Shown here: positions 7,969-16,368 of the stretch, in pieces
Layout: every line of letters begins with the position of its first letter
Position numbering within the stretch: position 1 is the stretch's first letter
Source of the DNA: Actinopolyspora mortivallis DSM 44261
Lineage (GTDB): Bacteria > Actinomycetota > Actinomycetes > Mycobacteriales > Pseudonocardiaceae
Assembly: GCF_000384035.1 (NCBI RefSeq)
Contig: NZ_KB913024.1
Span: forward strand, 263,088 to 327,087
Length of the DNA stretch: 64,000 bases
Reading direction: 5' to 3'
Program-made: the position numbers and the translations under genes
The notes under the pieces: generated by a model
Database searches by the model: none
Told to the model about the DNA's origin: nothing
What the model saw: the letters and a program-made list of their open reading frames with translations, nothing else

Positions 7969-9528
7969 ATGCGCGGAGTGTGGACCCCGGAGCGGATACG
8001 CGCGGCGGAACAGCGCCTGTTCGACACCGTGCCGGAGCCGGTGGTCATGCGGCGTGCCGCGAACGGGGTGGCCCTGCACGTGCGGCGACTGCTCGGGCGA
8101 CGTCACGGCCGTGTGGCGGGACGCCACGTCACCCTGCTGGTCGGTGCGGGCAACAACGGCGGGGACGCGCTGTGGGCCGGTGCGTTGCTGCGGCGTCGTG
8201 GTGTCGGGGTGACGGCGGTGTTGCTGGCCCCGGACCGCACGCACACCGAGGGGTTGCGTGCGCTGCGCGCGGCCGGTGGGCGCGTGGTGCCCGCCGAGAC
8301 GGAGTCCGGACTGTCCCCCGAGGCAGCCGGGGCCCTGCGGCGGGGGGACGTGGTCGTGGACGGGGTGGTCGGTCTGTCCGCGCGCGGAGGGCTTCGCCCA
8401 CTGGCGGCGGAGGCGGTGGCCCACATCGCCGGGCCGGTGGTGGCCGTGGACCTGCCCAGCGGGGTGGATCCGGTGACGGGGGCGGTGGACGGCGTGGCGG
8501 TCTCCGCCGAGATCACGGTCACGTTCGGTTGTCTGCGCCCCTGTCACGTGCTCGGGGAGGGGGCACGGCGTTCCGGCCGGGTGCGGGTGGTCGACATCGG
8601 TCTGGACCCCTGGTTGGAGGCCCCCGACTTCTCCGTGCCGGAGGCCGTCGACGTGGGCTCCCTGTGGCCCGTGCCCGACCGCGAGGACGACAAGTACACC
8701 CAGGGGGTGCTCGGGGTGGCCGCCGGCTCGGCCAGTTTCCCGGGAGCGGCGATGCTGACCTCGGCGGGGGCGGTGCGGGCCGCCTCCGGCATGGTGCGTT
8801 ACGCGGGACCGGCGGCCGACGCGGTGCGCGAGAGGTGGCCGGAGGTGGTGGCCACCGGATCCGTCGGGGACGCCGGACGGGTCCAGGCCTGGTCGGTGGG
8901 GCCGGGCATCGGCACGGGCGGCAGCGGGCGCGAGGTGCTGGCCGCCGTGCTGGAGGAGGGACGTCCGGTGGTCGCCGACGCGGACGCGATCACCCTGCTG
9001 GCCTCCGACATCACCCTGTGGGACGCGCGGGATCCGGACGTGCCCGTGGTGCTCACCCCCCACGACGGGGAGTTCGCCCGGTTGACCGGCAGTGCTCCCC
9101 GGGACCGGGTCTCCGAGGCGGTGCGGGCGGCGCGGCGTTACGACGTGGTGCTGCTGCTGAAGGGGAACTCCACGGTCGTGGCCGCCCCCGACGGGAGGGT
9201 GCTGGTGTATCCCTGCGGACAGTCCTGGCCCGCCACGGCGGGTTCGGGGGACGTGCTCACCGGGATGATCGGCAAGCTGCTGGCCGCCGGGCTGGACCCG
9301 CTGTGGGCCTGCGGCTGCGCCGTGCTGGTGCACGCCAGGGCGGCCGAGATCGCCGCCACGGGGTCGGACCCGGCCCCGGGAGGCGCCACCGGGACGGGGG
9401 AGTCGTCCTCCGAGGAGGTGGGGGCCCCGATCGGGGCCTCGGCGCTGGTGGAGGCCGTGCCCGCCGCGATCCGTGAGACACGCGCGGCCGCGCTCGGTGA
9501 CCCGCGAGTGCCACGTCCGCCGCGCTGA
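7969..9528 (+). CDS. nnr: Bifunctional NAD(P)HX epimerase / ADP-dependent NAD(P)HX dehydratase
   Basis: Repairs hydrated NADH and NADPH. The N-terminal YjeF_N epimerase domain (about residues 5-205) contains GAGNNGGDA; the C-terminal ribokinase-like dehydratase (about 225-505) contains TPHDGEFARL and the nucleotide-binding TAGSGDVLTG. ATG 7969 is preferred over GTG 7963 because the AGGAGGG at 7954-7960 is correctly spaced only for the ATG. The fusion is the usual bacterial arrangement. It sits between glmS and alr, as in many actinomycetes. Confidence 0.93.
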   Translation: MRGVWTPERIRAAEQRLFDTVPEPVVMRRAANGVALHVRRLLGRRHGRVAGRHVTLLVGAGNNGGDALWAGALLRRRGVGVTAVLLAPDRTHTEGLRALRAAGGRVVPAETESGLSPEAAGALRRGDVVVDGVVGLSARGGLRPLAAEAVAHIAGPVVAVDLPSGVDPVTGAVDGVAVSAEITVTFGCLRPCHVLGEGARRSGRVRVVDIGLDPWLEAPDFSVPEAVDVGSLWPVPDREDDKYTQGVLGVAAGSASFPGAAMLTSAGAVRAASGMVRYAGPAADAVRERWPEVVATGSVGDAGRVQAWSVGPGIGTGGSGREVLAAVLEEGRPVVADADAITLLASDITLWDARDPDVPVVLTPHDGEFARLTGSAPRDRVSEAVRAARRYDVVLLLKGNSTVVAAPDGRVLVYPCGQSWPATAGSGDVLTGMIGKLLAAGLDPLWACGCAVLVHARAAEIAATGSDPAPGGATGTGESSSEEVGAPIGASALVEAVPAAIRETRAAALGDPRVPRPPR

Positions 9529-9581
9529 AAGCCCCCGCGCGGGCCCGACAGCGCATCCGGCCTGTGCGACCATGAGCAGCG

Positions 9582-10721
9582 ATGAACGAGCAATCCGCGC
9601 ACCGTGCCGACGTCTACGTCGATCTCGACGCCGTTCGTCACAACGTGGAGGTGTTGTCCGCACACGCCCGGAGTTCCGGTGCGCGGACGATGGCCGTGGT
9701 CAAGGCCGACGGCTACGGGCACGGGGCCGTGGCCACGGCCCGGGCGGCGCTGCGTTCCGGGGCGGACTGGCTGGGGGTGGCTCTGATCTCCGAGGCCCTC
9801 CGGCTGCGTGAGTACGGCGTGCGGGCCCCCGTGCTGTGCTGGTTGTACCGCCCGGAGGACGAGATCGCCGCCGCCGTGCGGGCGGAGGTGGACCTGTCGG
9901 TGTCCACGGTCGCCCAGCTGCGCGAGGTGGCGCGGGCCGCCGCCTCGGCCGGTGTCACCGCCCGCGTCCACCTCAAGATAGACACCGGCCTGCACCGCAA
10001 CGGCGCTTCCCCCGAGGATTGGGGGAGACTGGTCGACGAGGCGGCCAAGGCCGCCGCCGACGGGGCCGTGGAGGTCTTCGCGGTCTGGTCGCACCTGGCC
10101 TGCGCCGACGAGCCGGGGCATCCCTCGGTCGAGATGCAGGCGCGGCGTTTCCGGGAGGCCTACCTGCGGGCGCTGGAGGCCGGGCTGCGTCCGCTGCGGC
10201 ACCTGGCGAACTCCGCCGCGCTGCTCACCAGGCCGGATCTGCACTTCGACATGGTGCGGCCCGGCATCGCCCTCTACGGGCTGGACCCGGTTCCGCAGGC
10301 GGGTCCCCACGACCTGCGCCCGGCGATGACGTTCCGCTCCACCGTGGTGCTGACCAGACGGATCGCCGCCGGGGAGTCGGTGTCCTACGGCCACTCGTGG
10401 ACGGCCCCCGAGGAGACCACCGTGGCCCTGGTCCCCGTCGGCTACGCCGACGGTGTTCCCCGGTCCCTGTCCGGACGCATGTCGGTGTGGCTGGGCGGCA
10501 AGCGGCGTCCCGTGGTCGGCACGGTGTGCATGGACCAGCTGGTGGTGTGGTGTGGTGACGATCCGGTGCGCGAGGGTGCGGAGGTCGTGCTGTTCGGCCC
10601 CGGTGACCGGGGCGAGCCCACCGCGGACGAGTGGGCCCGGGAACTGGGCACGATCCACTACGAGATCGTCACCGGCATGTCCCGGCCTCGGGTGAGCAGG
10701 ACCGTTTCGGAGGAGGCGTGA
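9582..10721 (+). CDS. alr: Alanine racemase (PLP-dependent)
   Basis: Interconverts L- and D-alanine for peptidoglycan. Lys41 in VVKADGYGHG binds PLP; the second catalytic base is the Tyr in SVSYGHSW; DTGLHRNG and VGYADGVPR are family motifs. 379 residues is normal. It heads a tightly coupled run: the stop overlaps the ATG of the next hydrolase (TGATG), which in turn overlaps tsaE. The same alr-hydrolase-tsaE order is found in mycobacteria. Confidence 0.96.
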   Translation: MNEQSAHRADVYVDLDAVRHNVEVLSAHARSSGARTMAVVKADGYGHGAVATARAALRSGADWLGVALISEALRLREYGVRAPVLCWLYRPEDEIAAAVRAEVDLSVSTVAQLREVARAAASAGVTARVHLKIDTGLHRNGASPEDWGRLVDEAAKAAADGAVEVFAVWSHLACADEPGHPSVEMQARRFREAYLRALEAGLRPLRHLANSAALLTRPDLHFDMVRPGIALYGLDPVPQAGPHDLRPAMTFRSTVVLTRRIAAGESVSYGHSWTAPEETTVALVPVGYADGVPRSLSGRMSVWLGGKRRPVVGTVCMDQLVVWCGDDPVREGAEVVLFGPGDRGEPTADEWARELGTIHYEIVTGMSRPRVSRTVSEEA

Positions 10722-11812
10722 TGAGGTCCCGGCGGGTGGTGGCCTGGTCGGCCGGGGTGCTCGGCGCGGCCGTCACCGGGGCCGTGATGAGCCTGCTCTC
10801 CTACGCCTCGCGTTCGGCTCGCCGGGACGACGGAAGCGGGGATCCCGTGTGGGGGCGAGAACACGCCCGGGAGTCCACGGTCGCCGCCGACGACGGGGTG
10901 CCGCTTTCCGTGCTGGAGGTGGGCCCCGCCGACGGCGGAGCGCCCGAGGTGACCGTGGTGCTGGTGCACGGTTACAGCCTGGATTCGCGGTGCTGGCTCT
11001 TCCAGTGTGCCGAGCTGCCCGAGCTGGTCGATCCCCGGGTGCGGCTGGTGCTCTACGACCAGCGTGGCCACGGCCGTTCCGGCAGGCCCGCTCGTGGGGG
11101 CGGCACCATCGAGCAGTTGGGCGCGGATCTCGACGCGGTGCTGCGCGCCACGGCCGGAAGCGAACCGGTGGTGCTGGTCGGGCACTCCATGGGCGGAATG
11201 ACGATCATGGCGTTGGCAGAGCAGCGTCCCGAGCTGTTCGGCCCGCGGGTGCGGGCGGTCGCGCTGTTGGCGAGTTCGGCCGGACAGGTGGGGGCCCACG
11301 GCCTGCCGAGGCCGTGGCTGTCCAGGCACAACCCGCTGACCGCCGCGCTGGGGGTGTTGGCCGGGTGGCAGCCGGGTCTGGTGGAGCTGGTGCGGCGCGG
11401 CGGGGCGCGGGTGACTCGGAACATGGTCCGCGAACTGGCTTTCGGGGACCGGGGGGTGGACGCGGAGCTGGTCGAGCTCACCGAGGAGATGATCTCCGGT
11501 ACCAGCGTGGAGACCGTGACCGGTTTCCTGGAGACGCTCGGTGCGCACGACCGCAGGGCCGCGTTGGCCGCGCTGCGTTCCTGCGAGGTGCTGGTGCTGG
11601 GTGGTGACGCCGACAGGATCACCCCGTTCACGCACTCCGAGACGATGGCGGCCGAGCTTCCCGAGGCCGAACTCGTCCGTGTCGCGGGGGCGGGGCATAT
11701 GGTGATTCTGGAGCGGGCCGAGCTGGTCACCGCTCGTCTGACAGGTTTGGTGCGGCGCGTGGTGCGCGGCACACGTACGAGTGATTCCGCGGAGAAGGTG
11801 AGCGGCAGGTGA
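10721..11812 (+). CDS. Alpha/beta hydrolase with N-terminal membrane anchor (363 aa)
   Basis: ATG at 10721 overlaps the alr stop, behind GGAGGCG. Residues about 6-28 form a hydrophobic helix after a basic N-terminus, a signal anchor. The hydrolase fold then shows VLVHGYSLDS (oxyanion region), GHSMGG with nucleophile Ser156, Asp in LGGDADRITPF and His in GAGHMVILE. Conserved between alr and tsaE in actinobacteria; substrate unknown, perhaps a lipid ester. Member of the alr-tsaE operon. Confidence 0.8.
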   Translation: MRSRRVVAWSAGVLGAAVTGAVMSLLSYASRSARRDDGSGDPVWGREHARESTVAADDGVPLSVLEVGPADGGAPEVTVVLVHGYSLDSRCWLFQCAELPELVDPRVRLVLYDQRGHGRSGRPARGGGTIEQLGADLDAVLRATAGSEPVVLVGHSMGGMTIMALAEQRPELFGPRVRAVALLASSAGQVGAHGLPRPWLSRHNPLTAALGVLAGWQPGLVELVRRGGARVTRNMVRELAFGDRGVDAELVELTEEMISGTSVETVTGFLETLGAHDRRAALAALRSCEVLVLGGDADRITPFTHSETMAAELPEAELVRVAGAGHMVILERAELVTARLTGLVRRVVRGTRTSDSAEKVSGR

Positions 11813-12291
11813 CTTCCGATTCGGCGGTCTGGACGTTCGAGCTGGCGAGCACCGAGGACACCGAGCGTTTCGGCGCCGCGCTCGGCGCGGTTCTCGGGGC
11901 GGGTGACCTCGTGTTGCTGGACGGTCCGCTCGGGGCGGGCAAGACGGCACTCACCCGGGGTTTGGCCAGCGGGATGGGGGTACGGGGGCGGATCACCTCT
12001 CCCACGTTCGTGCTGGCCCGCGAACACCACCCCGAGCGCCGGGGCGGCACCACACTGGTGCACGTGGACGCCTACCGGCTCACCTCACTGGCCGAACTCG
12101 ACGATCTGGACCTGGACACCGAGCTGACCGAGGCGGCCGTGGTGGTCGAGTGGGGTGGGGGTTTCGCCGAGCGGCTGGCCGAGGACCATCTGCTGGTGCG
12201 CATCGCGCGTCGCGACGACGAGACACGCGAGGTCACGCTGTGTCCGCAGGGGCGGCGCTGGTTGGACCGGTTGCCGCCGGTCTTCGGGTGA
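11809..12291 (+). CDS. tsaE: tRNA t6A biosynthesis ATPase TsaE
   Basis: Accessory ATPase for threonylcarbamoyl-adenosine formation at tRNA A37, working with TsaB and TsaD. Walker A GPLGAGKT is at residues 39-46; the SPTF segment and VHVDAYRL, then VVEWG, are conserved TsaE motifs. GTG overlaps the upstream stop (GTGA). 160 residues is normal. Its partners tsaB-rimI-tsaD lie 29 kb away rather than immediately downstream, as they do in mycobacteria. Confidence 0.93.
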   Translation: MTSDSAVWTFELASTEDTERFGAALGAVLGAGDLVLLDGPLGAGKTALTRGLASGMGVRGRITSPTFVLAREHHPERRGGTTLVHVDAYRLTSLAELDDLDLDTELTEAAVVVEWGGGFAERLAEDHLLVRIARRDDETREVTLCPQGRRWLDRLPPVFG

Positions 12292-12329
12292 GGTGCGGGG
12301 CCGGGAATCGCGTGTTCCCGCGAGACCAG

Positions 12330-12385
12330 CCCCCTGATCTCGGATGAGCGGTGCGGTGGACACACCTCGTCCGAGATCGAGGGGG
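12330..12385. terminator. Long hairpin between convergent tsaE and the I36-type gene
   Basis: Bases 12330-12348 pair with 12366-12385 over about 19 bp, with a single bulge and one G-U pair. It lies between two genes that end toward each other and may terminate both. Confidence 0.6.
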
Positions 12386-12436
12386 AGGGCACAGCGAGAG
12401 CGTGCGATCACCGAAGCCGACCGGAGGGCCGGAACA

Positions 12437-12994
12437 CTAGCAGTTCCGCACAGCGGCCACGTTCGCCCAGGAACCGGAGCGGTCGTGGGCTCCTCTGCCG
12501 CCGGTGCGGAAGGTGACCTGGCCGTGTTCGTTCAGCATCTCAGCCCGGGCGCCACCCTGCTGGTTGTTGTACCAGGATCCCGTGCTCGTCCAGGGAATGT
12601 TGTACACCCCGCATCTGTACATTTCTATTTCCGTGCCGTAGTAGTTCCTTTCGCTGTACGCGCAAAAACGTTTGTAGTTGCAGTGGTGCTGTTTGGAGGA
12701 GGCCTCGGAGGAGAGGTTTCGGGGGTGTGGCTCGTTCGGCAGCGCGATTCGGATGGTGGCCCCGTCGAGTTCGACCCGGTTCAACGCGACCTGCTCGCCC
12801 CCGTGTTCGGCGAGGTATCTGTCCGCTTCGGCTTGGAGGAATTCGATCTGGTCAGTGGAAAGATCAGCTGCCCGTCCCTGCGCGGCGAAGTCCTGGTTGC
12901 TGTCGTGCGGAGCCACCGCGCTCGCTGCGGCGGACTGCGTGCCGGCCACTGTGGCTACCAGCGCGGCCGTGATCGCGAGACATTTCTTGAGCAC
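12437..12994 (-). CDS. Secreted peptidase inhibitor I36-like small protein (185 aa)
   Basis: Exported protein: the GTG at 12994 (behind AGGAAGAGG) gives a Lys-Lys N-terminus, a hydrophobic core (AITAALVATVAG) and an AAASA cleavage region. The mature C-terminal half has paired Cys (HCNYKRFC, YRCG, terminal NC) and aromatic/Gly segments (YSERNYYG, GSWYNNQQGG, SGSWANVAAVRNC) typical of the I36 / beta-gamma-crystallin-like inhibitor family of actinomycetes. The middle is an acidic helical propeptide-like region. It stands alone, with a palindrome about 150 bp upstream. Target protease unknown. Confidence 0.65.
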   Translation of the reverse strand: MLKKCLAITAALVATVAGTQSAAASAVAPHDSNQDFAAQGRAADLSTDQIEFLQAEADRYLAEHGGEQVALNRVELDGATIRIALPNEPHPRNLSSEASSKQHHCNYKRFCAYSERNYYGTEIEMYRCGVYNIPWTSTGSWYNNQQGGARAEMLNEHGQVTFRTGGRGAHDRSGSWANVAAVRNC

Positions 12995-13143
12995 GAGAAT
13001 CCTCTTCCTGAGTCGTGTGCCCCTGGCGCGGCACACGTCGTCGTGGTCTGTCCGTTTCGTTCGAATTTCCGAACGCGATCAATTCATGGTCGGGTGTGAC
13101 AATCGGCGCGCGTGATCCGCTGGTTGATGTCCCCCACGATTGA

Positions 13144-13162
13144 TCAATACCCAGGGTATTGA
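13144..13162. promoter_or_regulatory. Perfect 9-1-9 palindrome upstream of the I36-type gene
   Basis: TCAATACCC, one base, GGGTATTGA lies in an AT-rich stretch 150 bp upstream of the inhibitor start. A second dyad (CGTTCG-N6-CGAACG, 13058-13075) is nearer the gene. The 296-bp intergenic 12995-13290 holds no gene. Operator function is inferred from symmetry. Confidence 0.4.
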
Positions 13163-13290
13163 ATATTGTACGGAAAGTGACAACGGCCGAACGGGTGAAA
13201 CCGGCTGCTCCGTTCCGGTCAGCGCCGCGAAGGTGATTTCGCCTGAGACTGGTCCGCCAGGGGCCGCCTCCGCGTCTGCGGGGAATGCCG

Positions 13291-13614
13291 TTATGCGTAG
13301 CGGACTACCACCCCCATAACGGTTACCTCGAACGTGTGGACGGCGATGAGGGCCAGGCCGAAAGTGGCCGCCTTTCTCGCGTGCCATCCGCCGAGTCGGA
13401 GTCCGGCGATGCCGGTCCACCAGCTCAGGCAGTCCAGGGTGGCCAGCAGCGTGTGTGGGCCGAGTCGGATGTGTTCGGGGTGGGCGAGGTTGGGGACCAG
13501 GTCAACGAGAATGACCACGGTGACCCAGATGCTGTAGGCGAATCCGGCCACGGCGAGGCCGATTCCGGCGCATTCGCGCAGCAGGATGGTGGTCACCGGC
13601 GAGAGTCGGGACAT
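13291..13614 (-). CDS. Small integral membrane protein (107 aa), hypothetical
   Basis: ATG at 13614 is preceded by AAGGAG. Three hydrophobic segments (about residues 15-40, 55-75 and 83-105) suggest a three-pass membrane protein; DCLSWWTGIAG and the GLRLGGWHARK loop are the polar parts. No family is recognised. It is the last gene of a leftward set that begins at 15121, but a GC-rich hairpin (13638-13674) sits just before its start. Confidence 0.6.
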   Translation of the reverse strand: MSRLSPVTTILLRECAGIGLAVAGFAYSIWVTVVILVDLVPNLAHPEHIRLGPHTLLATLDCLSWWTGIAGLRLGGWHARKAATFGLALIAVHTFEVTVMGVVVRYA

Positions 13615-13637
13615 GAGAACTCCTTGCGGTGGGGCTG

Positions 13638-13674
13638 CCCCCGGCCGGGCCGGGTGCGGCTGCCCGGCCGGGGG
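13638..13674 (-). terminator. GC-rich hairpin upstream of the 107-aa membrane gene
   Basis: A perfect 13-bp stem (13638-13650 with 13662-13674) and 11-nt loop lies between the frameshifted gene and the membrane gene on the minus strand. It may terminate or attenuate the upstream transcript. Confidence 0.45.
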
Positions 13675-13811
13675 TGGTGCCACCTCAGGGGGAGGGGAGC
13701 TCAGGTGGCACCGGGTTTGGGGCGGCCCCGCCGTGCCGTGGGGGCGGGGCCGCCGCGCACGCCCGCCGGACTCAGGTGTTCGGGGTGTCGACGGCGGGGG
13801 TGCGGGCTCGT

Positions 13812-14194
13812 TCAGCCCGTGGTGGCGGCCTGGGCTCTGTGGTGGGGGCATTGCAGGGGGGTGTAGGGGTCGACGTGGAGGTATCCCCGCCCGGCGGTGG
13901 TGGTCACCGTGGCGGTCACGGGCAGTCCTTTCGCGAGGGCGTGCCGGTCGCGGGCGGCGTCGCGCACCTCGGGCTCGTCGAGGGTCACGTTCCACGGGGT
14001 GTGCCAGTGGATCGTGATCGGTGTGACGTTGTGGCGGGTGAGCATGTCGGCGACCCATTCGGCCCCGGCTTCGGGGTCCAACAGCACGGCATCCGGGGTC
14101 TCGGTGCGCCGGAGTTTCGGTGTGCTGGGGGACGTAGGTGGGCGTGCCAGTGCAGACCGCGTTCACGCCAGGTGGTGGGCAGGTGTTCGCTCAT
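13812..14194 (-). pseudogene. Frameshifted small gene (about 127 codons), hypothetical
   Basis: An ATG at 14194, with GAGGA upstream, starts MSEHLPTTWRERGLHWHAHL. Coding-like sequence continues in another frame (PKLRRTETPDAVLLDPEAG to the stop at 13812, ending QAATTG). Restoring one C to the five-C tract (plus-strand GGGGG at 14127-14131) joins the two into one sensible protein. Either the gene is broken, the read is one base short, or the tract slips. The downstream part alone could start at GTG 14087 (91 aa). Family unknown. Confidence 0.5.
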
Positions 14195-14705
14195 GGGTGT
14201 CCTCGATCGTTCGGGCCGCGCGGTGGTGGCGTCCTAGTTCGGTAGGCTGGTGATTGGTCCCCGGTAGGTACGAGCTACCGGGGGCTCCTTCGTCGGGGTC
14301 GGTGGTGGGCCAGTCTGGTTCCGGGTCTGGTTCGTCGGAGGCGAAGCACACCGGTTTCAGGCGGGGCACGCGCGGCGGCAGGTAGCCGACCACGTGCAGG
14401 CAGGCATCACAGACCCATCGACCGCCCTCCTCCGGTGGGTCGCTTCCGGCTCGACAGCGGAACGGACCTCGCCGGGCTAGGTGCCCACATAGCGCCCACA
14501 CTCCGTCCTGCCGGACCTCGGTGTTGGCCGAACACGCATGCCATCGGGATTCATGCGTGCTGGCGAACCATCCCCACCGTCGAGGCTGGCTCCCTGGGTT
14601 GACCTCCGGAGCAGACGGCCTAGCAGCAAGACTGTGAACTCGGTTTCGGCCACGATCTCTGCCGCACAGCAGCCGCAGCAGCACCCCGCACACGGCCACG
14701 ATCAC
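14163..14705 (-). CDS. Cys-rich hypothetical protein with N-terminal hydrophobic helix (180 aa)
   Basis: GTG at 14705 overlaps the stop of the upstream 139-aa gene (GTGA), which fixes the start. A short hydrophobic N-terminus (IVAVCGVLLRLLC) is followed by Cys/His pairs (WHACSANTE, WALCGHLARR, FRCRAG, WVCDACLHVV) that look like a small zinc-binding module, then a Pro/Asp-rich tail. Its 3' end overlaps the start of the frameshifted gene by 32 bp. Translationally coupled to the upstream gene; no function is assigned. Confidence 0.5.
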   Translation of the reverse strand: MIVAVCGVLLRLLCGRDRGRNRVHSLAARPSAPEVNPGSQPRRWGWFASTHESRWHACSANTEVRQDGVWALCGHLARRGPFRCRAGSDPPEEGGRWVCDACLHVVGYLPPRVPRLKPVCFASDEPDPEPDWPTTDPDEGAPGSSYLPGTNHQPTELGRHHRAARTIEDTHERTPAHHLA

Positions 14706-15121
14706 GAGACCTCCCGAAGTGGTGGGGAAGCGGTAACGGCTTCGTCTAGCCCGACCAGCTCCCACAGCCAGGACTCGTAGGAATTCAGCGGACTCGCCAA
14801 CGGACGATCACTGGCACCGATCAGAAAGCACAGGCATTCCGAGCAGTAGTGATGCCACCCGCCCACCACCCGCACCGGCGGACGTTCGGGTAGCCGGATG
14901 CGTGCTCCGCAGAAACAGGCCAGCAGCCCACGCCCAGCCCGAGCACACTCGATACGACGCTGCACCCCGGTGGCGTGGATGACCCAGGAGTCGGTGCCGA
15001 TGACGAAGCGGCAGCGGGGTTCATCCGGCCACGGCACGGCACATCGCTCGCCTGCGGAAACCAAACTGCTCAGGTCGGGCGGGATCGCCTCAGTGTGATC
15101 CTTACTCTGCATTATCAACAT
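14702..15121 (-). CDS. Cys-rich hypothetical protein (139 aa), first gene of leftward set
   Basis: Starts at ATG 15121 or, with better spacing to an upstream GGGA, ATG 15112. Cysteines are clustered (ERCAVPWPDEPRC, ECARAGRG, ACFCGARI, HYCSECLCFL), suggesting metal binding. It resembles its downstream neighbour in having CxxC pairs, but no family is recognised. Divergent from the DUF5753 regulator; the AT-rich 152-bp gap between them carries several repeats likely to be operators. Confidence 0.55.
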   Translation of the reverse strand: MLIMQSKDHTEAIPPDLSSLVSAGERCAVPWPDEPRCRFVIGTDSWVIHATGVQRRIECARAGRGLLACFCGARIRLPERPPVRVVGGWHHYCSECLCFLIGASDRPLASPLNSYESWLWELVGLDEAVTASPPLREVS

Positions 15122-15139
15122 CCCGTTGTATGATCGGCC

Positions 15140-15184
15140 ATCTCTTATATGAGATCCTAAATATAGGAATGCAGATTTAGGAAT
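15140..15184. promoter_or_regulatory. Stacked dyads in the divergent promoter of the regulator
   Basis: In an AT-rich island are: ATCTC-N6-GAGAT (15140-15155), TCCTA-N4-TAGGA (15155-15168), CCTAAAT paired with ATTTAGG (15156-15162, 15175-15181), and a direct repeat TAGGAAT (15164-15170, 15178-15184). Together they look like an operator array for the adjacent XRE regulator. Confidence 0.5.
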
Positions 15185-15273
15185 ACTTCTTTCGGGTGAT
15201 CATCAGGATGCGGCGCACTGCTCGATAATGAGCACGTCAGGCACGCGGGGGAGTGCGGACCTCAGGAGGAGCT

Positions 15274-16140
15274 ATGGCGACGAACACCGTCCGGCGGTTG
15301 CAACTTGGTAACGAGCTGAGGCATGTGCGCCAGGCCGCAGGATTGGAGCAGGCAGATGCAGCACGCATCCTGGACTGTGCCGTAACCAAGATCAGCCGTC
15401 TCGAACTCGGCCAGAGCGGCATAAGCAAGGGAGACCTCTTGCTGCTGCTCGATGAGTACGGCGACACACAGGAGCACAAGGAATGGATGCTCGAGCTGGC
15501 TAGGACACGCAGTTCGCGAGGGCGCTGGAGCGGCTACCGGGCTGTGTTCCCTGAGTGGTTCCGCATGTATGTCGATCTGGAGACCGACGCCAGCGAAATC
15601 CGGCAAGTGCAAAGCGAGATCGTGCCCGGGATCTTGCAAACGGAGGGGTATATCCGCTCCCTTCACACCACGTCACCACGCCCCGATGATCACGATGTGG
15701 ACGCGAACATCAAGGCCAGACAAGAACGTCAGGCGATCTTCTCCAGGAACTCTCCGCCCGCCTCGTCGTTCGTCCTGTCTGAGTCATGCCTACGTCGTCA
15801 GATCGGGACACCGGACGTGATGCTGGACCAGCTCCGTTACCTGGAGCAGGTGGCCTTGATGGACCATGTGCACCTTCAGGTGATGCCGTTCAGTGCTCAG
15901 ACATACGCGGCAGCTATCAGTCACGAGTTTACGCTTCTGACTGTGCCTTCTCCGGGGGCGACTCCTGATCTGGAGTTTGTCTACGTGGAGAGCTATGACG
16001 ACGCTCGGTACCTGGACAGTAAGGAGAGCGTCAGCGAGTACCGTAACCTGTGGGGCCGGGTACAAGCTGCTGCTCTGGGTCCCAAGGAGTCTTTGGACTT
16101 TATACGGACAGTAGCGACGCAATATACAACGACCGAATGA
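15274..16140 (+). CDS. XRE-family regulator with DUF5753 domain (288 aa)
   Basis: ATG 15274 follows AGGAGG. Residues about 8-65 form a Cro/C1-type helix-turn-helix (LGNELRHVRQAAGL, CAVTKISRLELGQ). The rest is the DUF5753 ligand/partner domain (VPGILQTEGYIRSL, RQERQ, LSESCLRR, HLQVMPF). In Streptomyces such proteins (WhiJ-like) pair with a small DUF397 protein, which is exactly the next gene. The DUF397 protein is thought to modulate DNA binding; targets are unknown. Codon use and GC are lower than in the flanking housekeeping genes. Confidence 0.9.
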   Translation: MATNTVRRLQLGNELRHVRQAAGLEQADAARILDCAVTKISRLELGQSGISKGDLLLLLDEYGDTQEHKEWMLELARTRSSRGRWSGYRAVFPEWFRMYVDLETDASEIRQVQSEIVPGILQTEGYIRSLHTTSPRPDDHDVDANIKARQERQAIFSRNSPPASSFVLSESCLRRQIGTPDVMLDQLRYLEQVALMDHVHLQVMPFSAQTYAAAISHEFTLLTVPSPGATPDLEFVYVESYDDARYLDSKESVSEYRNLWGRVQAAALGPKESLDFIRTVATQYTTTE

Positions 16141-16152
16141 GAGGCGCCGATC

Positions 16153-16353
16153 ATGCACCAGCCCGACTTCACGGGGGCGTCCTGGTTCAAAAGCACTCGG
16201 AGCACTCAGAACGCCGCTTGCGTCGAGGCTGCTCATGTTCCTGGGTTCACGGGCGTGCGTGACACCAAGGATCGCGACGGCGGTACGCTCGCCATCCCAC
16301 GCAACCAGTGGGCCGCCTTCCTCGACGCGGTGAAGATCGGCCGCTTCGAGTGA
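16153..16353 (+). CDS. DUF397 protein, partner of the DUF5753 regulator (66 aa)
   Basis: Family features are ASWFKSTRSTQNAACVEAA, the central VRDTKDRDGGTL and the AIPRNQWAAFLDAVKIGRF ending. It begins 12 bp after the regulator, so the two form an operon. DUF397 proteins are predicted to act as small antagonists or co-factors of the adjacent regulator. Confidence 0.92.
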   Translation: MHQPDFTGASWFKSTRSTQNAACVEAAHVPGFTGVRDTKDRDGGTLAIPRNQWAAFLDAVKIGRFE

Positions 16354-16368
16354 GACCGTAGCGACAGC

